Positions 45,331 through 58,350 of a DNA stretch of 64,000 nucleotides are shown piece after piece (the stretch's first letter is position 1; each line of letters starts with the position of its first letter). The DNA is from Candidula unifasciata (Eukaryota; Mollusca; Gastropoda; Stylommatophora; Geomitridae), in NCBI GenBank assembly GCA_905116865.2, contig CAJHNH020000217.1:459706-523705 (forward strand), given 5' to 3'. The position numbers and the translations under genes are program-made. The notes under the pieces were generated by a model. It did no database searches, was not told the DNA's origin, and was given only the letters and a program-made list of their open reading frames with translations.

Positions 45331-45689
45331 TAAATTTAGATGCAAAGGGTATCTTTCCACTCGGCCACAAAAGTTCGTCGCCTGGCCACGAAAAGGTCAC
45401 GTGTCAGTTGAAAAGCAACCCCCAGTCATTCCCCCCTCGCACCTGTCCCTGCCGGAATCTGTGACCTGGCGAATAGGAACACATATTTAACTATTTCATT
45501 ATCTGGTTCTCACATGCCCCATTGAGACCTGGCCGTGTCCCTGGAACCTCATTGTGGTTTTGTTCCTTTTGAAAAAAAAATCTCTCGTTATGTCGAGCGC
45601 CACATCTGCTCTCATGGGTGTCTAGTTCAGCCGTCTGCTAAGTACCCTGTGGGGAGGCGTCAGGCCACTGACTTTTAACTCTTTGTGAC
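45331..45689. other. no gene recognised
   Basis: Unique-looking sequence. Nothing supported. Confidence 0.5.
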
Positions 45690-46262
45690 CCAGCACTTTT
45701 TATTTTAACACTAAATGATTCATAATTTATTATTGTTTTTTTTTTTAAATTCAACATAGCATTTGTTAAAACACTTTTCTTTTGACCGAGCACTTGTTAC
45801 ATTAATTTATGGACTTCACACTATTTGAAAAAAAAAAAAAAATCATAGCACTTGTTACTTTTATATTTTATTGACAAATAACTTGTTACTTTAACTTTTA
45901 CTGGCCTATCATTTGTTACTTCAACTCTTATTCACCTGACACTTGTAAATTTCAGGCATTATTGACCTAGTACTTGTTACTTTACCGCTTTCTTCACCTA
46001 GAACTTGCGACTTTAAGGCTTTAATGACCAAGCATTTGTTACTTTAAGACTTTACTGATTTAGCGCTTGTTACTTTATTGATCAAGAACTTGTTACTTTA
46101 ATGCTTCATTGACCTAGTACTTGTTACTTTAAGATTGTATTGACCTAGCATTTGTTGCTCTAATGATTTATTGACTTTGCACCTTTTACTTATTATGGAC
46201 CCGGCACTTGTAAATAAATTTTAATTGACCTAGTACTTGTTACATTAGCTGCATGTTGGACC
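45690..46262. repeat. degenerate 31-bp minisatellite
   Basis: TTGACCTAGCACTTGTTACT and TTAATGCTTTA recur about every 31 bases (TTGTTACTTT at 46090 and 46121). About 17 diverged units. Confidence 0.85.
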
Positions 46263-46389
46263 AATAGTGGAAGACCTATATTTTTTTTAGATCGAGGACA
46301 CTCGGTGGGTAGTATGGTTAAAGCAGATCTCTGATTATCTGGGGGACTTTGAACTAGCTAGTCACTTCTCTCTAGCTGGTAGTTTGGTT

Positions 46390-47520
46390 GGTTAGAGACT
46401 TATGTTTGGTTGAAGACTTATGTTTGGTTGAAGACTTATGTTTGGTTGAAGACTTATGTCTGGTTGAAGACTTATGTTTGGTCGAAGACTTATGTTTGGT
46501 TGAAGACTTATGTCTGGTCGAAGACTTATGTTTGGTTGAAGACTTATGTCTGGTTGAAGACTTATGTTTGGTTGAAGACTTCTGTTGAAGACTTATGTTT
46601 GGTTGGAGACTTATGTTTGGTTGAAGACTTATGCTTGGTTGAAGACTTATGTCTGGTTGAAGACTTCTGTTGAAGACTTATGTTTGGTTGGAGACTTATG
46701 TCTGGTTGAAGACTTATGTTTGGTTGAAGACTTATGTCTGGTTGAAGACTTATGTCTGGTTAAAGACTTGTGTCTGGTTGAAGACTTATGTTTGGTTGAA
46801 GACTTATGTCTGGTTGAAGACTTCTGTTTGGTTGAAGACTTATGTCTGGTTAAAGACTTATGTCTGGTTGAAGACTTCTGTCTGGTTTGAGAGTTATGTC
46901 TGGTTGAGGATTTATGTTTGGTTGAAGACTTATGTTTGGTTGAAGACTTATGTTTGGTTGAAGACTTATGTTTGGTAAAGACTTATGTTTTGTTGAAGAC
47001 TTATGTTTGGGGAAGACTTATGTTTGGTTGAAGACTTATGTTTGTTTAAAGACTTATGTCTGGTTGAAGACTTATGTTTGGTTGAAGACTTATGTCTGGT
47101 TGAAGACTTATGTTTGGTTGAAGACTTATGTTTGGTTGAAGACTTATGTTTGGGGAAGACTTATGTTTGGGTGAAGACTTATGTCTGATTGAAGACTTCT
47201 GTTTGGTTGAAGACTTCTATCTGGTTGAAGACTTATGTTTGGTGAAGACTTATGTTTGGTTGAAGACTTATGTTTGGTTGAAGACGTTTGTCTGGTTGGA
47301 GACTTATGTTTGTTTGGAGACTTATGTTTGGTTGAAGACTTATGTCTGGTGGAAGACATCTGTTTGGTTGAAGACTTAATTTTGGTTGAAGACTTATGTT
47401 TGTTTGAAGACTTATGTTTGGTTGAAGACTTCTGTTGAAGACTTATGTCTGGTTGGAGACTTATGTTTGGTTGAAGACTTATGTTTGGTTGGAGACTTAT
47501 GTTTGGTTGAAGACTTCTGA
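46390..47520. repeat. 18-bp minisatellite, ~62 copies
   Basis: GACTTATGTTTGGTTGAA repeats with 18-base phasing (46397, 46415, 46433). TTTGG/TCTGG alternation and rare deletions (GGTAAAG, GGGGAAG, CTGTTGAAG) shift the open frame. Hexapeptide frames (DLCLVE, KTYVWL) in two phases result, and they change over at each deletion, so they are not a gene. Confidence 0.95.
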
Positions 47521-48115
47521 CTAGTTAGAGCCATTTGACAGACTGAATACGTCCATTTGGTTGAAGTCTTCTGTCTAGTTAGAGCCATATGACAGACTGA
47601 ACACGTCCATTTGGTTAAAGATTTCTGTCTAGCTAGAACCATTTTACAGACTGAATACGTTCATTTGGTTGAAAACTTCTGTCTAGTTAATTTATGTCTA
47701 GTTGGACATTTATGTCTAGTTAAAGACTTCTGTCTAGTTAGAGGTTTATGTCTAGTCGGGGACTGTGTAGTTCGAGATTTATATCTATTTGGAGACTTCT
47801 GTCTAGTTGGAGACGTCTGTTTAATTAGAGATTTATGTCTAGTTGAAGATGTCTGTCTAGTTAGCGATTTATGTATAGTTTGAGACGCCTGTCTAGTTAG
47901 AGGTTTATGTCTAGTTGGAGACGTCTGTCTAGTTAGAGATTTATATCTAGTTGGAGACATCTATCTAGATAGAGATCTATGTCGAGTTCGAGACATCTGT
48001 TTAGTTAGAGATTTATGTTTAGTTAGAGACGTTTGTCTGATAAGAGATGTATGTCTAGTTGGAGATGTCTCTCTGATAAGAGATTTATGTCTAGTTAGAG
48101 ACGTCTGTGTGAATG
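47521..48115. repeat. diverged 18-bp repeat subfamilies
   Basis: The same 18-base phase continues as 54-bp triplets (TTAGAGCCATTTGACAGACT, TTAGAG at 47525 and 47579). It then becomes alternating AGAGATTTATGTCTAGTT and GGAGACGTCTGTCTAGTT units, a 36-bp higher-order form. It fades by about 48115. Confidence 0.85.
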
Positions 48116-48393
48116 GGAACTTCTGGTTGCTTGCAGATTTCAGTTGTAGATGAAGAGTGTTTCTATTAGGTAAGGTACTTCAGGGCAGGCATATCTGATT
48201 TAAAAAGTTTATTTTGCAGGGAGCCACAGTGATATTACATAAAGTGTTATTCTTGTTTGTAACTGTCATACTAAAGATTGGCAAAATCTTTCTTCTGAAT
48301 AACTGTTTGTCGATATCTCTGTCAGCTGTGATAGTCTTTGTAATCGTACATCATTTCAGTATGTCACTTTTAAAACTTCTGACGTGTTTTCTC
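48116..48393. other. no gene recognised
   Basis: Short unique spacer between two arrays. Confidence 0.5.
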
Positions 48394-49010
<617 letters not shown>

Positions 49011-49600
49011 TCCATTTCAATGTGTCTGCTCCTTTTCTTGCGCTGCAGTATCTTTCTTTCTACGCTAGTTTTTGCCTTTAATTTGTGTGTGTGTGTTTTT
49101 TTTTTTACTCACCTCTTCCCTTCTCTCTAAATTAACAGTCTTTTTTTTTTAAATGAAATTTCCTTTTCTGCCATTTCCTAAATGTATTTCTTAATTATTT
49201 GCGCATCCTTCTATTTTTCTAGCCAATCTGGAATTGTATTAAAATATAGAAAAAGTCACACTTTTTCACCACTGAATGAAAATAATAACTGAGGAATGAG
49301 GACGTCAATCAGGGTTAGAGAATGGAAGCCTGGGGTATCAAAGTATTATGTTGTTTGTGAGTTCGCGTTTTTACACGTTATATGACCCACTTTTCACAAC
49401 AATCTATTGGTTGTGGCAGCAGGAAAGCCGCAGAATGGTGATCGGAGTTTCTCTCAACTTGCAGAGTTCATTTATTTGTATCGGAGTTGTTGTTTTTGAG
49501 AAAAATGCAAACAATATAATGGTATGATGGTTAAAAAACAAACAAGGCAATGTGCATTATAACAGCTAAACGTAATAAACTGATTAGATAGGGTTGACAC
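49011..49600. other. no gene recognised
   Basis: T-rich start with poly-T runs, then unique sequence. Nothing supported. Confidence 0.5.
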
Positions 49601-49897
49601 TGGGTTCTTTATTATTATCTTTCCACAGATGATGTCACAGGACAGTCCAACATTTTAGAGGGTGGTAAAACTGGGTTTCCCGGCTTTCTGATGCTTTTAA
49701 CGACCTCACAACATCTAGAACTGGCCCTAACCCCAACCCACCTTCGTTCCACGAAAGGGTGCAGCCTAGGTCCCACGACTGCCTGCAGCCTAGGTCCCAC
49801 GACTGCATGCAGCCTATCTACCACCCCCTGAAATATTAGACTGTCACGTGACCTGTGGATTTTTACCTGTTTGGGGTAGGATATTAATAAAGCACCA
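49601..49897. mobile_element. MITE-2 copy 2
   Basis: Matches 8940-9229 end to end (CAGTCCAACATTTTAGAGGG, GGCTTTCTGATGCTTTTAAC, GCCTAGGTCCCACGACTGC). The right end TAGGATATTAATAAAGCACC is the inverted counterpart of the left end GGTTCTTTATTATTATCTTT, with some mismatches. Confidence 0.85.
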
Positions 49898-50077
49898 GAC
49901 ATAGTCTGTGTTTTGCGACCATCTTACATCATGTTGAAAACAGGCAAATTTGATGGAAGCAGGGCAAGATAAGGCAAAGAAAGAAATAGCTGTTAAAGAA
50001 TAAGAAAGAAATTAGCCGTTACAGATGAGGCGTGACAAGAACACTGACCAGGCCCGAAATACTGGCCATGGTGTGGT

Positions 50078-50215
50078 TAGGTTAGTTGCGTATCCTTTAC
50101 AGGACGTTGCAGGACCAACCCCAACAGCCCCTGGCTGATGTATGGATTTTTTTCTTGGCAAATTTACGTCCAGTAGTTTGCCATTGCTTCAGCAGGTGTT
50201 TATCGTCAGGGCCCA
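50078..50215 (-). mobile_element. SINE-B fragment, minus
   Basis: TAGTTGCGTATCCTTTACAG, GACGTTGCAGGACCAACCCC and CCAGTAGTTTGCCATTGCTT match the tail and body of the intact copy at 14412-14651. The head is absent. Confidence 0.8.
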
Positions 50216-50973
50216 TGATGATAACAGTTCATGTGTGTCTTCATTTGTGTTACTGCCGTCGCCACTTCTCCTCCTACTTGTCCTCCTCTTGCACCTCTAT
50301 CACCACAATCTGTTTCACCATCGTCAATTCTACTTCTGTTTCTTCTTTACCATTGCATCTGTATGTTTGTATAATAATAGAAGAATGCCGGAGAAAAGAA
50401 AGGTTTGGGGGAGACAGACATTTTTTCTTCAAACACTATTGAAACGTGGGGGTGGGGTTGAGGATTGGGTTGGGGAGGAGGGGGGGGCGGGGGTCAAACA
50501 GAAAAGTATTAAAGCATATAAATTACCATTTAGAATATAATAGAGACACATTTCCGATAGTCTTGCAGAAACTTTCATCCAGCAAGAACACACTTTCGAT
50601 TGTAGACTGCAGCGATCTTTTTGTCTTTCATCTTCTTTTGTGTTTACTAGCTCTGAACTCTGAATGAAAGTATTGGTTGTTCATCAATGACTGGACGTGG
50701 AAATTGTTGCAGGACTTTGATTCACATGCACACCATTTTTTTTCTTCAAATTCTCTCTCTCCACCCCCCCCCCCACCCCCTCGCCTACCCAGATGGTTGG
50801 CTCCTCGCCTCTCAGGTGTTCACTAATCGGCTAATTGTCCGTGATTCGCTTCCGTACATCAGCATTGTAACTGTCAAGCTGATGTAGAAGATGTGCTGTG
50901 ACTTGGAAGAAATCCTCGATCCTAACTGTCTACTGTTAGCCAAATCCCTGGTAGGACCGGCTAGAAGTGAAGA
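50216..50973. other. no gene recognised
   Basis: Poly-G (about 50479-50491) and poly-C (50764-50778) runs. Open frames have no motif. Confidence 0.5.
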
Positions 50974-51463
50974 AAACGTCTAGACCTGCGTCAGCTATGG
51001 TCCTAGTGGCTCAGAAAAGTCTAGACCTGCGTCAGCTATGGTCCTAGTGGCTCAGAAAAGTCTAGACCTGCGTCAGCTATGATCCTAGTGGCTCAGAAAA
51101 GTCTAGACCTGCGTCAGCTATGGTCCTAGTGGCTCAGAAAAGTCTAGACCTGCGTCAGCTATGATCCTAGTGGCTCAGAAAAGTCTAGACCTGCGTCAGC
51201 TATGGTCCTAGTGGCTCAGAAAAGTCTAGACCTGCGTCAGCTATGGTCCTAGTGGCTCAGAAAAGTCTAGACCTGCGTCAGCTATGATCCTAGTGGCCCA
51301 GAAAAGTCTAGACCTGCGTCAGCTATGGTCCTAGTGGCCCAGAAAAGTCTAGACCTGCGTCAGCTATGGTCCTAGTGGCCCAGAAAAGTCTAGACCTGCG
51401 TCAGCTATGGTCCTAGTGGCCCAGAAAAGCCTAGACCTGCGTCAGCTATGGTCCTAGTGGCCT
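50974..51463. repeat. 41-bp minisatellite, 12 copies
   Basis: GTCTAGACCTGCGTCAGCTA repeats every 41 bases (51019 and 51060). Nearly identical units differ mainly at ATGGTCC/ATGATCC and GGCTCAG/GGCCCAG. The GGCCCAG variant is confined to the last five or so units, so it spread locally. Confidence 0.97.
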
Positions 51464-52943
51464 ACCATGTATGGCGGTTTAACCCTGCATTTCGATCTTT
51501 ATTGCAGACCACCATTGTTCACGATTATCTGTTATCGCGTAAATGAGACAAAGAAAATGCTTTGATTAATGTGTATAAATATCAGCTTTGTAATCACAAT
51601 CGTGATGTACTGAAGTGAATCATGGAAAATAAGCTGATCGGAGAACAATTATGTGGAAGGGGCGGGGATGTAGTTTTTAAGACCAAGACTGATATTGATA
51701 AAACGAGTAATCTTCTTCTTCTTCACTCCATCTGTTTGAAAACTTATATCAGAAGGCCGATTGCCTTTATGAAAGCTATCATGCAGTCCAAATCTTCTCG
51801 TGTACCATACAGTTTTGTCTTCATTGTGGTTGGAACAGGCCAGTTTGCATCTCTGTTGTCAGCATACAGTTGACAGTGTTGGAGCACATACCAGCATTTT
51901 CGGGTGTCAAGATGCAGGGACGTGTCTCCGTGTTTCCTACACCGACAAGTTTGAACATATGTTGACGAAGTCTGTTGTGCCCTGCCCTTGGTCTGAATAT
52001 AATACACTATCCATCCCTAGAGAGGCAATAAAGCGAGTCTTGAGGAGAGAATCTGGTGTGTGTATCCAGCCACCTTTCTTGCAAACGAGTAATGATAATT
52101 TATTTAACACTAGCTAACTGTCTTAGTTAGCTAACGAAAGGCGAAAAATGAAAAACAGATAGGAATACGAGAACAAAAACGTGCCTAGGACAAAAGTTTC
52201 CCTCCTGGACTGCAAAAACAGGAAAAGTAAAGAAAAGACAAGGGTTCTTCTGGTGCAGAAATTATTAAATATCCCTCACGGCTCAGGCGATGAATATGTG
52301 AATAGGAAATTACACACCAGCAACTACAACATATAACTACGTAGGCAGCGCCTAGTCAGACCACGTCCACGAACTACAAGTCCTATGCTGAATCTAACAA
52401 TTGGAATATAACAATCACATTTAATATCTGTTTATTTTCCTGAACACAAAACTAGAGTGCTTCGCAGATAACAATACGTTAGCAATCAAGAGAGTGTTTG
52501 AACAGACAATGTGATAATAAAATCTAAGTCTAACACAATCTACCTACTGAACACGAAACCAGTCAGCCAGTTTATCTCTCTCGACTCAGTCCATTGTACC
52601 TACATTGCATTGAGAATTATGCACAATTCCGCAACGATAGAAGGACTACATATCCTTAGAGCGACTGGCGAGACCAAAGAGCAAAGAAAACTCTTTCGGC
52701 TGCGCTAGGCCTTGTATAAGCTTTTCAAATCACTGGCCAGTTCCGGAGAGTCTTGACCTGCAAGCCTGCCAGTTTTAATTCGTAAGTGTAGCCAAACCCA
52801 AATTATAAACAAGTTAGCATATCCTCCCAGTCAATTGCATTAGCTTTCATAATGCAAACTCATGTTACCGCATTCTATGTTTTAGTTCTGATATCCATAT
52901 CTCCATTCACCCATTCTTCCATTCCTGTCTACCGTGGAACATC
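51464..52943. other. no gene recognised
   Basis: A long stretch without tandem repeats or recognised transposon ends. Open frames (66-105 codons) overlap on both strands and have no motif. A conserved non-coding or lineage-specific element cannot be excluded. Confidence 0.45.
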
Positions 52944-53330
52944 TTTCTGCATTGGAGGCTGAGTGGTCTCGAGAATGGCGTCCACCTCGAGTGCTGGAGG
53001 TCCCAGGTTCAAGCCCCGGTGAAGGCTAAGATTGTTTTCACGTGGACTTTAGTTATGCCCCCTGTTCTGTGGATAGTGAGATCGGACGCCATTGTGAATT
53101 GTTGCGCACGTAAAAAAAAATCCCTTGGTATTTGGAAATCGAAAAGAGTAGCCTAACGGCGCTGCCCGGGCAAAATGTGGAGTTAAAAATCAACCCAAGG
53201 TATTTCAGGATCCTCGCCGTTGTTACGGAGTTCGTGCACTGCGTGAGAACTTCAAGCTTGAGTTAGAAGTTGAACGGAGCACTTGTGGGTTACTACTCTT
53301 TTGCCATGATGTTGATCCGTTGTTTAAATC
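52944..53330 (+). mobile_element. SINE-C, near full length, plus
   Basis: The head GGCTGAGTGGTCTCGAGAAT and B box CCCAGGTTCAAGCCCCGG are clear, followed by GTAGCCTAACGGCGCTGCCC, TATTTCAGGATCCTCGCCGT, CACTTGTGGGTTACTACTC and ATGTTGATCCGTTG. It is the best-preserved tRNA-like head of the family here. Confidence 0.88.
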
Positions 53331-53777
53331 TATCTGCATGTATTCTGCCGGATTGATACATACACGGCTCCCACCCCCACCCTTAAAACATTTTGGGAGT
53401 AAGGGGGCCTTCAAGTTGTCCAGACACCAGGTTCGATCTAATCTGACACATGCGCACGTGCGTGCACAAACACACACACACACACACTTAAGTACACGCA
53501 CTTACATGTACATACATACACATATGTACTGGCCCCATGGATGAAAGATCCCCACAACGCCCACAAGAGGGATACACGTACAGCAGACATGCGAAGATGG
53601 CAATTTTCTGGACAATAATAGCAGGCCTTTGACGTGTCTGGTGCCCAGGATCGTTTGATGGATGATCTGCCTCGACTGCCCCAGTTGGCGTCTGTAATTA
53701 ACTATAAGGAATTGATCCCTGGGGTTCAGACGTGGCCCGGCCGTGCTGACGACACTAACAACCATATTGCATTTCCG
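53331..53777. other. no gene recognised
   Basis: Contains a (CA)n tract (53466-53490). Nothing else. Confidence 0.5.
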
Positions 53778-54039
53778 GGCACATTCGTTCCCCTTTTCAC
53801 TAGATCTTAAATGAACGGTTATTGGCTACTGCTGTGTGCGTTTGTGTGCATGTGTATGTCTGTGTCTGTGTTTGCAGAAGCTTATTCTTATTGTTAATAA
53901 AGTCCATGCCGTGTGACGTGGTATTCTTGTCTATCCACATCCTTTTCCATTTGTAGGCACATTCGTCCCCTTTTTAGTGGATGTGAAATGAAAGGTTATT
54001 GGCTACTGCTGTTTGCGATTGTGTGAGTGTGTATGTCTA

Positions 54040-54109
<70 letters not shown>

Positions 54110-54245
54110 AAATACACCTGTGTGTGTGTGTCTGTGTGTCTGTGTACCTGTGTTTGTGTCTCTGTGTTTGGAGCAGCTTTTTCTTCTTATTAAAGTTCAC
54201 GCCGTGTGGCGTTGGTAGTCATGTCTATCCACAACCTTCTGTCAC
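53778..54245. repeat. 178-bp duplication, second copy expanded by (AT)n
   Basis: GGCACATTCGT starts at 53778 and 53956. Both copies contain GGTTATTGGCTACTGCTGT and a later TATTAAAGT/TTAATAAAGTCCATGCCGTGTG with GTGTCTGTG tracts. The second copy carries an (AT)n run (54048-54106) inside its TG tract. The first has none. Confidence 0.9.
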
Positions 54246-54668
54246 GTGTTTCGAAAAGCTACTCAGGGGGATTCTGTTATTTCCATTCTTTTTTTAACGT
54301 TTGTTCTTTAAAATAAAAAAATGGGGTGGGGGTGGGGGGTGGAGGGTTGTTATGTGATGGTGGTGATGAGGTGTGGGGAGCATTTTTCCGTCCCTATCTA
54401 CAGACACACATCTATCTAATAACCCCATTCTAGCTGCATGCCACCTGCCGGCATACCAGTGCTGGATTTTAGGCATAAGCTGACCAAACTCCATGTTGGA
54501 GCCTCACGGTATGCAGGGGCCTCAACAATTTTCTTTCTGTTCACAGATGCAACCTTCTTTTAATAGAGCCCTTAAAAATATCACATAATGTCATTCTTTA
54601 CATTCTATATTTTTTCTTTTGATAAAAAAATTAAACGACAATACATTTCCTTTATCAAATTAATTAAA

Positions 54669-54670
<2 letters not shown>
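54246..54670. other. no gene recognised
   Basis: Poly-G-rich patch (54323-54350) and T-rich sequence. Nothing supported. Confidence 0.5.
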
Positions 54671-55133
<463 letters not shown>

Positions 55134-55349
55134 GCATCAGGGCTTTAAATCAGGCTTGTTGGACTGAGTGTCCCCCGAGTGCCATGTAGGTCATGCTTGT
55201 GTCATCATGAGGGCCACACGAGACTGTAGTCATTTAGTAACATTGTTTGCAAAATATTTTCTTCGTGCGGGCCGCAGGTGTGCTTGCAAAGAACCGCATG
55301 CGGCCCGTGGACCGCCAGTTTGACATGCCTGCTTTACATAGTTAAGTTG

Positions 55350-55462
55350 ATTCAAGAACTGAAATCACAGCACTCGGGGCATTCCCATGGGCGCCCTGTC
55401 CCCATCTTCAGCAGCCGGAGCAGAGTTCCAATTTCAGTGGTGCCAACAGCATTTTGATTATA
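55350..55462 (-). pseudogene. LINE-A 3' fragment, minus
   Basis: The minus frame TEIGTLLRLLKMGTGRPWEC followed by PECCDFSS matches the end of other LINE-A copies (LLKMGTVRLWGCPECSD). Confidence 0.85.
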
Positions 55463-55464
55463 CT

Positions 55465-55556
55465 CTTCTGCAACAAGACTATTGTCGAGATGTGGCCGAA
55501 CAACCAGAACTTTCCCCCGGATGTTTACAGTCAGTGTACGCGAAGAAGAAGACAAC
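55465..55556 (+). mobile_element. SINE-A 3' fragment
   Basis: GTGGCCGAACAACCAGAACT, TTACAGTCAGTG and CGCGAAGAAGAAGAC are the 3' end of SINE-A, directly behind the LINE-A scrap. Confidence 0.8.
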
Positions 55557-55599
55557 CAAAGACTGTCAATGTGTACAGAAACCAACTCATTGAACTAGA

Positions 55600-56384
55600 A
55601 AATTACTGTATGTGAAATATACTCACTAAACCAAAGAATTATAGCTCTTCAGAAATTAAACCAAAGAATTATAGCACGTAAAAAATACTCATTTACAAAA
55701 AAAAAAAAAAAAAAAAAATACAGTGCGTCAAATGTACTCATTAAACCAAAGAATCATAGTGCGTCAGATATACTGATGAAACCGAAGAATTTGCGTCAAA
55801 TGTACTTATTATTCCAAAGAAATATAGCTCGTCAAATATGCTCAGTAAACCAAAGAAATATAGCGCGTCAAATATACTCAGTAAACCAAAGAAATATAGC
55901 TCGTCAAATATACTCAGTAAACCAAAGAAATATAGCGCGTCAAATATACTCAGTAAACCAAAGAAATATAGCGCGTCAAATATACTCAGTAAACCAAAGA
56001 AATATAGAGCGTCAAATATAGTCGTTTAACCAAAGAATTGCAGTGTATTAAATTTACTCATTAAACCAAAGAATTACCGTGCGTCAAATGTACTCATTAT
56101 ATCACAGAATTACAGTGCGTCGAATGTACTAATTAAATCAAAGAATTACATTGCGTCCAATGTACTTATTAAACCAAAGAATTACAGTGCATCAAATATA
56201 CTGATGAATCCAATGAATTACAGTGCGTCAAATGTACTCATTAAACCAGAGAATCACAGTGCGTTAAATGTAATAATTAACCCAAAGAATTGTAATGCGT
56301 CAAATGTACAGATGAAACCAAAGAATTACAGTATGTCATATTTACTCATTAAACCAAAGAATTACAGTCGTCAAATATACTAAT

Positions 56385-56435
<51 letters not shown>

Positions 56436-56560
56436 GAAGAAGAAAAACTACAGTGCCACATATATACTATTTAAACAAAGAATGTCAGTTTCTACGCAAA
56501 CATAATTAAACCAAAGGATTACAGTGCGTTAAATATACCCATAAACCGAAACATATCATA
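55600..56560. repeat. 36-bp minisatellite, ~26 copies
   Basis: AAACCAAAGAATTACAGTGC and GTCAAATGTACTCATT make a 36-base unit. A homogeneous block (55840-56030, AAGAAATATAGCGCG) sits inside more diverged units. A poly-A run (55699-55718) and a (CAA)n run (56388-56432) have expanded inside single units. The 12-residue open frame (NQRNIARQIYSV) is a repeat artefact. Confidence 0.92.
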
Positions 56561-56839
56561 CACAACATACAAACCTATTGTGCACCTCGAAAATATTTCG
56601 AAATGTTCGGAATGCCATTTCCATTCATAAAAGCGATTTCTACGAGAACTCTTGTCTTCTTCAATGACCAATTCTATGAATCAATGGGTTTTGCAGACTC
56701 AACTATTCGAGGACTTGCAGTCATATTTTGATTAACCTTTCATTGTACTACAGGAGGTTGACTTGCTGTTGCGAAAGACTCGACCGACTTAAGCTTTATT
56801 TAGATGTACGGCAATGACATTTATTTGTCACAACAGGGA

Positions 56840-56842
56840 GGG

Positions 56843-56926
<84 letters not shown>
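56840..56926. repeat. (TG)n-(GA)n compound microsatellite
   Basis: GT run (56846-56874) then GA run (56875-56926). Confidence 0.98.
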
Positions 56927-56930
<4 letters not shown>

Positions 56931-57357
56931 TAGCAAGAAACAGCTTACATTACGAAGTACTTTCTATAAGTGCCTATCGCAAATGTCAGACTTATGGCAA
57001 TGGCTACTGCTGTAATCCACTGTTGGGCTTGGCACTGAGAACACCTAGAAGACAATGTGGACATACATGGGATGAAATACTGAGCCAGCCCATAATGGCA
57101 TTTTGAGTGGTTAGTTGGTACTTGATCGTGTTACTGTCATAGCCTGGACCAGTGGTAGCATTGTGGTTTTCACAGTTTACCGATATAATAACGGAATAGA
57201 TCAAAGACTCCCCCCCCCCCCCCCGCCAGAAACAACACGGTGAAGGTACTCGCCTGAAAGCGTATATTACGGTAGGTTTGACAAAGTGATGCCTAACAAG
57301 AGTTGTGGAATAGATAGTTACAAGTAGATGGAGAGCAAGGTTGTTTTTTATGTTTGT
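56927..57357. other. no gene recognised
   Basis: Contains a poly-C run (57211-57224). Open frames have no motif. Confidence 0.5.
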
Positions 57358-57440
57358 GTTCACCAGCTGTAAACTTTGGCGGAAAGTTCTGGTTGTTTGT
57401 CCACTTCTAGACTTTGATCTTGTTCCAGAACTTGAATGCA
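57358..57440 (-). mobile_element. SINE-A 3' fragment, minus
   Basis: TTCACCAGCTGTAAACTTTG, AAAGTTCTGGTTGTTTGTCC and TTGTTCCAGAACTTGAATG match SINE-A in reverse. Confidence 0.82.
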
Positions 57441-57589
57441 GTCTTTAGAAATTTATTTCAAGGGGGCTGATCATCCCGATGTGTTGGCTGTGTCAGCGCC
57501 CCTGTCAGTCAGCAGGCCACTCTGTCCTCTGTCAGCTGATGCTCCACTTAGTTGGAAGTGTCTGCTTCCAAGCACCACGACTTTATCGT

Positions 57590-57712
57590 AGACATGGCCA
57601 CAGTTGTAGCCCACAAAACTCAACCACTATATTTGGCAGCCAAAGTCATTTTTGAAAAAAAAAAAAAGTTTGGTCTGAGCGTCTAGCCGCTACACCACGG
57701 CGGCTCCCCGAC
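57590..57712 (-). mobile_element. SINE-H tRNA-like head, minus
   Basis: GCGTCTAGCCGCTACACCAC reversed gives GTGGTGTAGCGGCTAGACGC, as at 40790. It is followed on its strand by an A/T run and TTGGCTGCCAAATATAGTGG. Confidence 0.6.
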
Positions 57713-57794
57713 CACTAACTGAGTAAAACTAACTTTAGTTTCCCCATGGTCTGCCCATTTACACACTAGCTTACTTTTGCTTGGTAGTTCCCGT

Positions 57795-58115
57795 GATCTT
57801 CGCACAAGGTTACGGGGTTGTTCTGTAATACCGTTGATATCGCGTGTTGTATATTTCACCACGCCAGCGCTTTTAACACTCTAAAAACACTTAGAAACTG
57901 GGTCTAACACCCCCCAACCCCCCACCCCCTCCTTCTTAAGAGTGCTGCAACCTATGTCACAGGCATTCTCTTTCTCGGAACAAAAACGTAAATGCAAGAC
58001 ATCACAGAAACCATACAACAGAGCGGGACACACGCGTAACCTTCAGTAGAGACGACCAGCCCAACAAAAGTGTGAATTAAAAGTGACCTACTCTGTTTGA
58101 GAAGACTAGCGAAAA
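57795..58115 (-). repeat. dispersed repeat F, copy 2
   Basis: CACAAGGTTACGGGGTTGTT, TACCGTTGATATCG, CTATGTCACAGGCATTCTCT and GACCTACTCTG are the reverse complement of blocks in 10485-10790, in reverse order. Confidence 0.7.
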
Positions 58116-58127
58116 ACTAACCCACTA

Positions 58128-58129
58128 AC

Positions 58130-58198
<69 letters not shown>
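58128..58198. repeat. (CA)n microsatellite
   Basis: Pure CA run of about 70 bp. Confidence 0.98.
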
Positions 58199-58200
<2 letters not shown>

Positions 58201-58214
58201 GCCTAGATTCTTTT

Positions 58215-58350
58215 CTGTTATTTCACCACAAGTAATTCAGGATCCACGCCGGTGCAACGGTATTCGTGCACTGCGCTGAGCTGCTTCAAACTCAGGCTTT
58301 AGTTAGAAGTAGAAGGAAGCGCTTATGAGTTAGGCCCGTGTGCCATGAGT
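58215..58350 (+). mobile_element. SINE-C 3' fragment, plus
   Basis: AAGTAATTCAGGATCCACGC, CGGTGCAACGGTATTCGTGC and GAGTTAGGCCCGTGTGCCAT match the 3' third of SINE-C. Confidence 0.75.

Noticed and set aside
46388..47888. Hexapeptide-repeat frames (DLCLVE, KTYVWL)
   Set aside because: Frames switch at each small deletion in the 18-bp array, with no preserved phase.
50974..51463. Common origin of the 41-bp and 53-bp satellites through TCTAGACTTTCTCAG-like sequence
   Set aside because: The similarity covers only about 15 bases with a gap and may be chance. The rest of the units do not align.
55600..56560. CRISPR-like regular spacing of 36-bp units
   Set aside because: There are no unique spacers. 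Whole units are tandem and variable throughout. The same applies to the 32-, 35-, 41-, 52- and 53-bp arrays. The context is eukaryotic.
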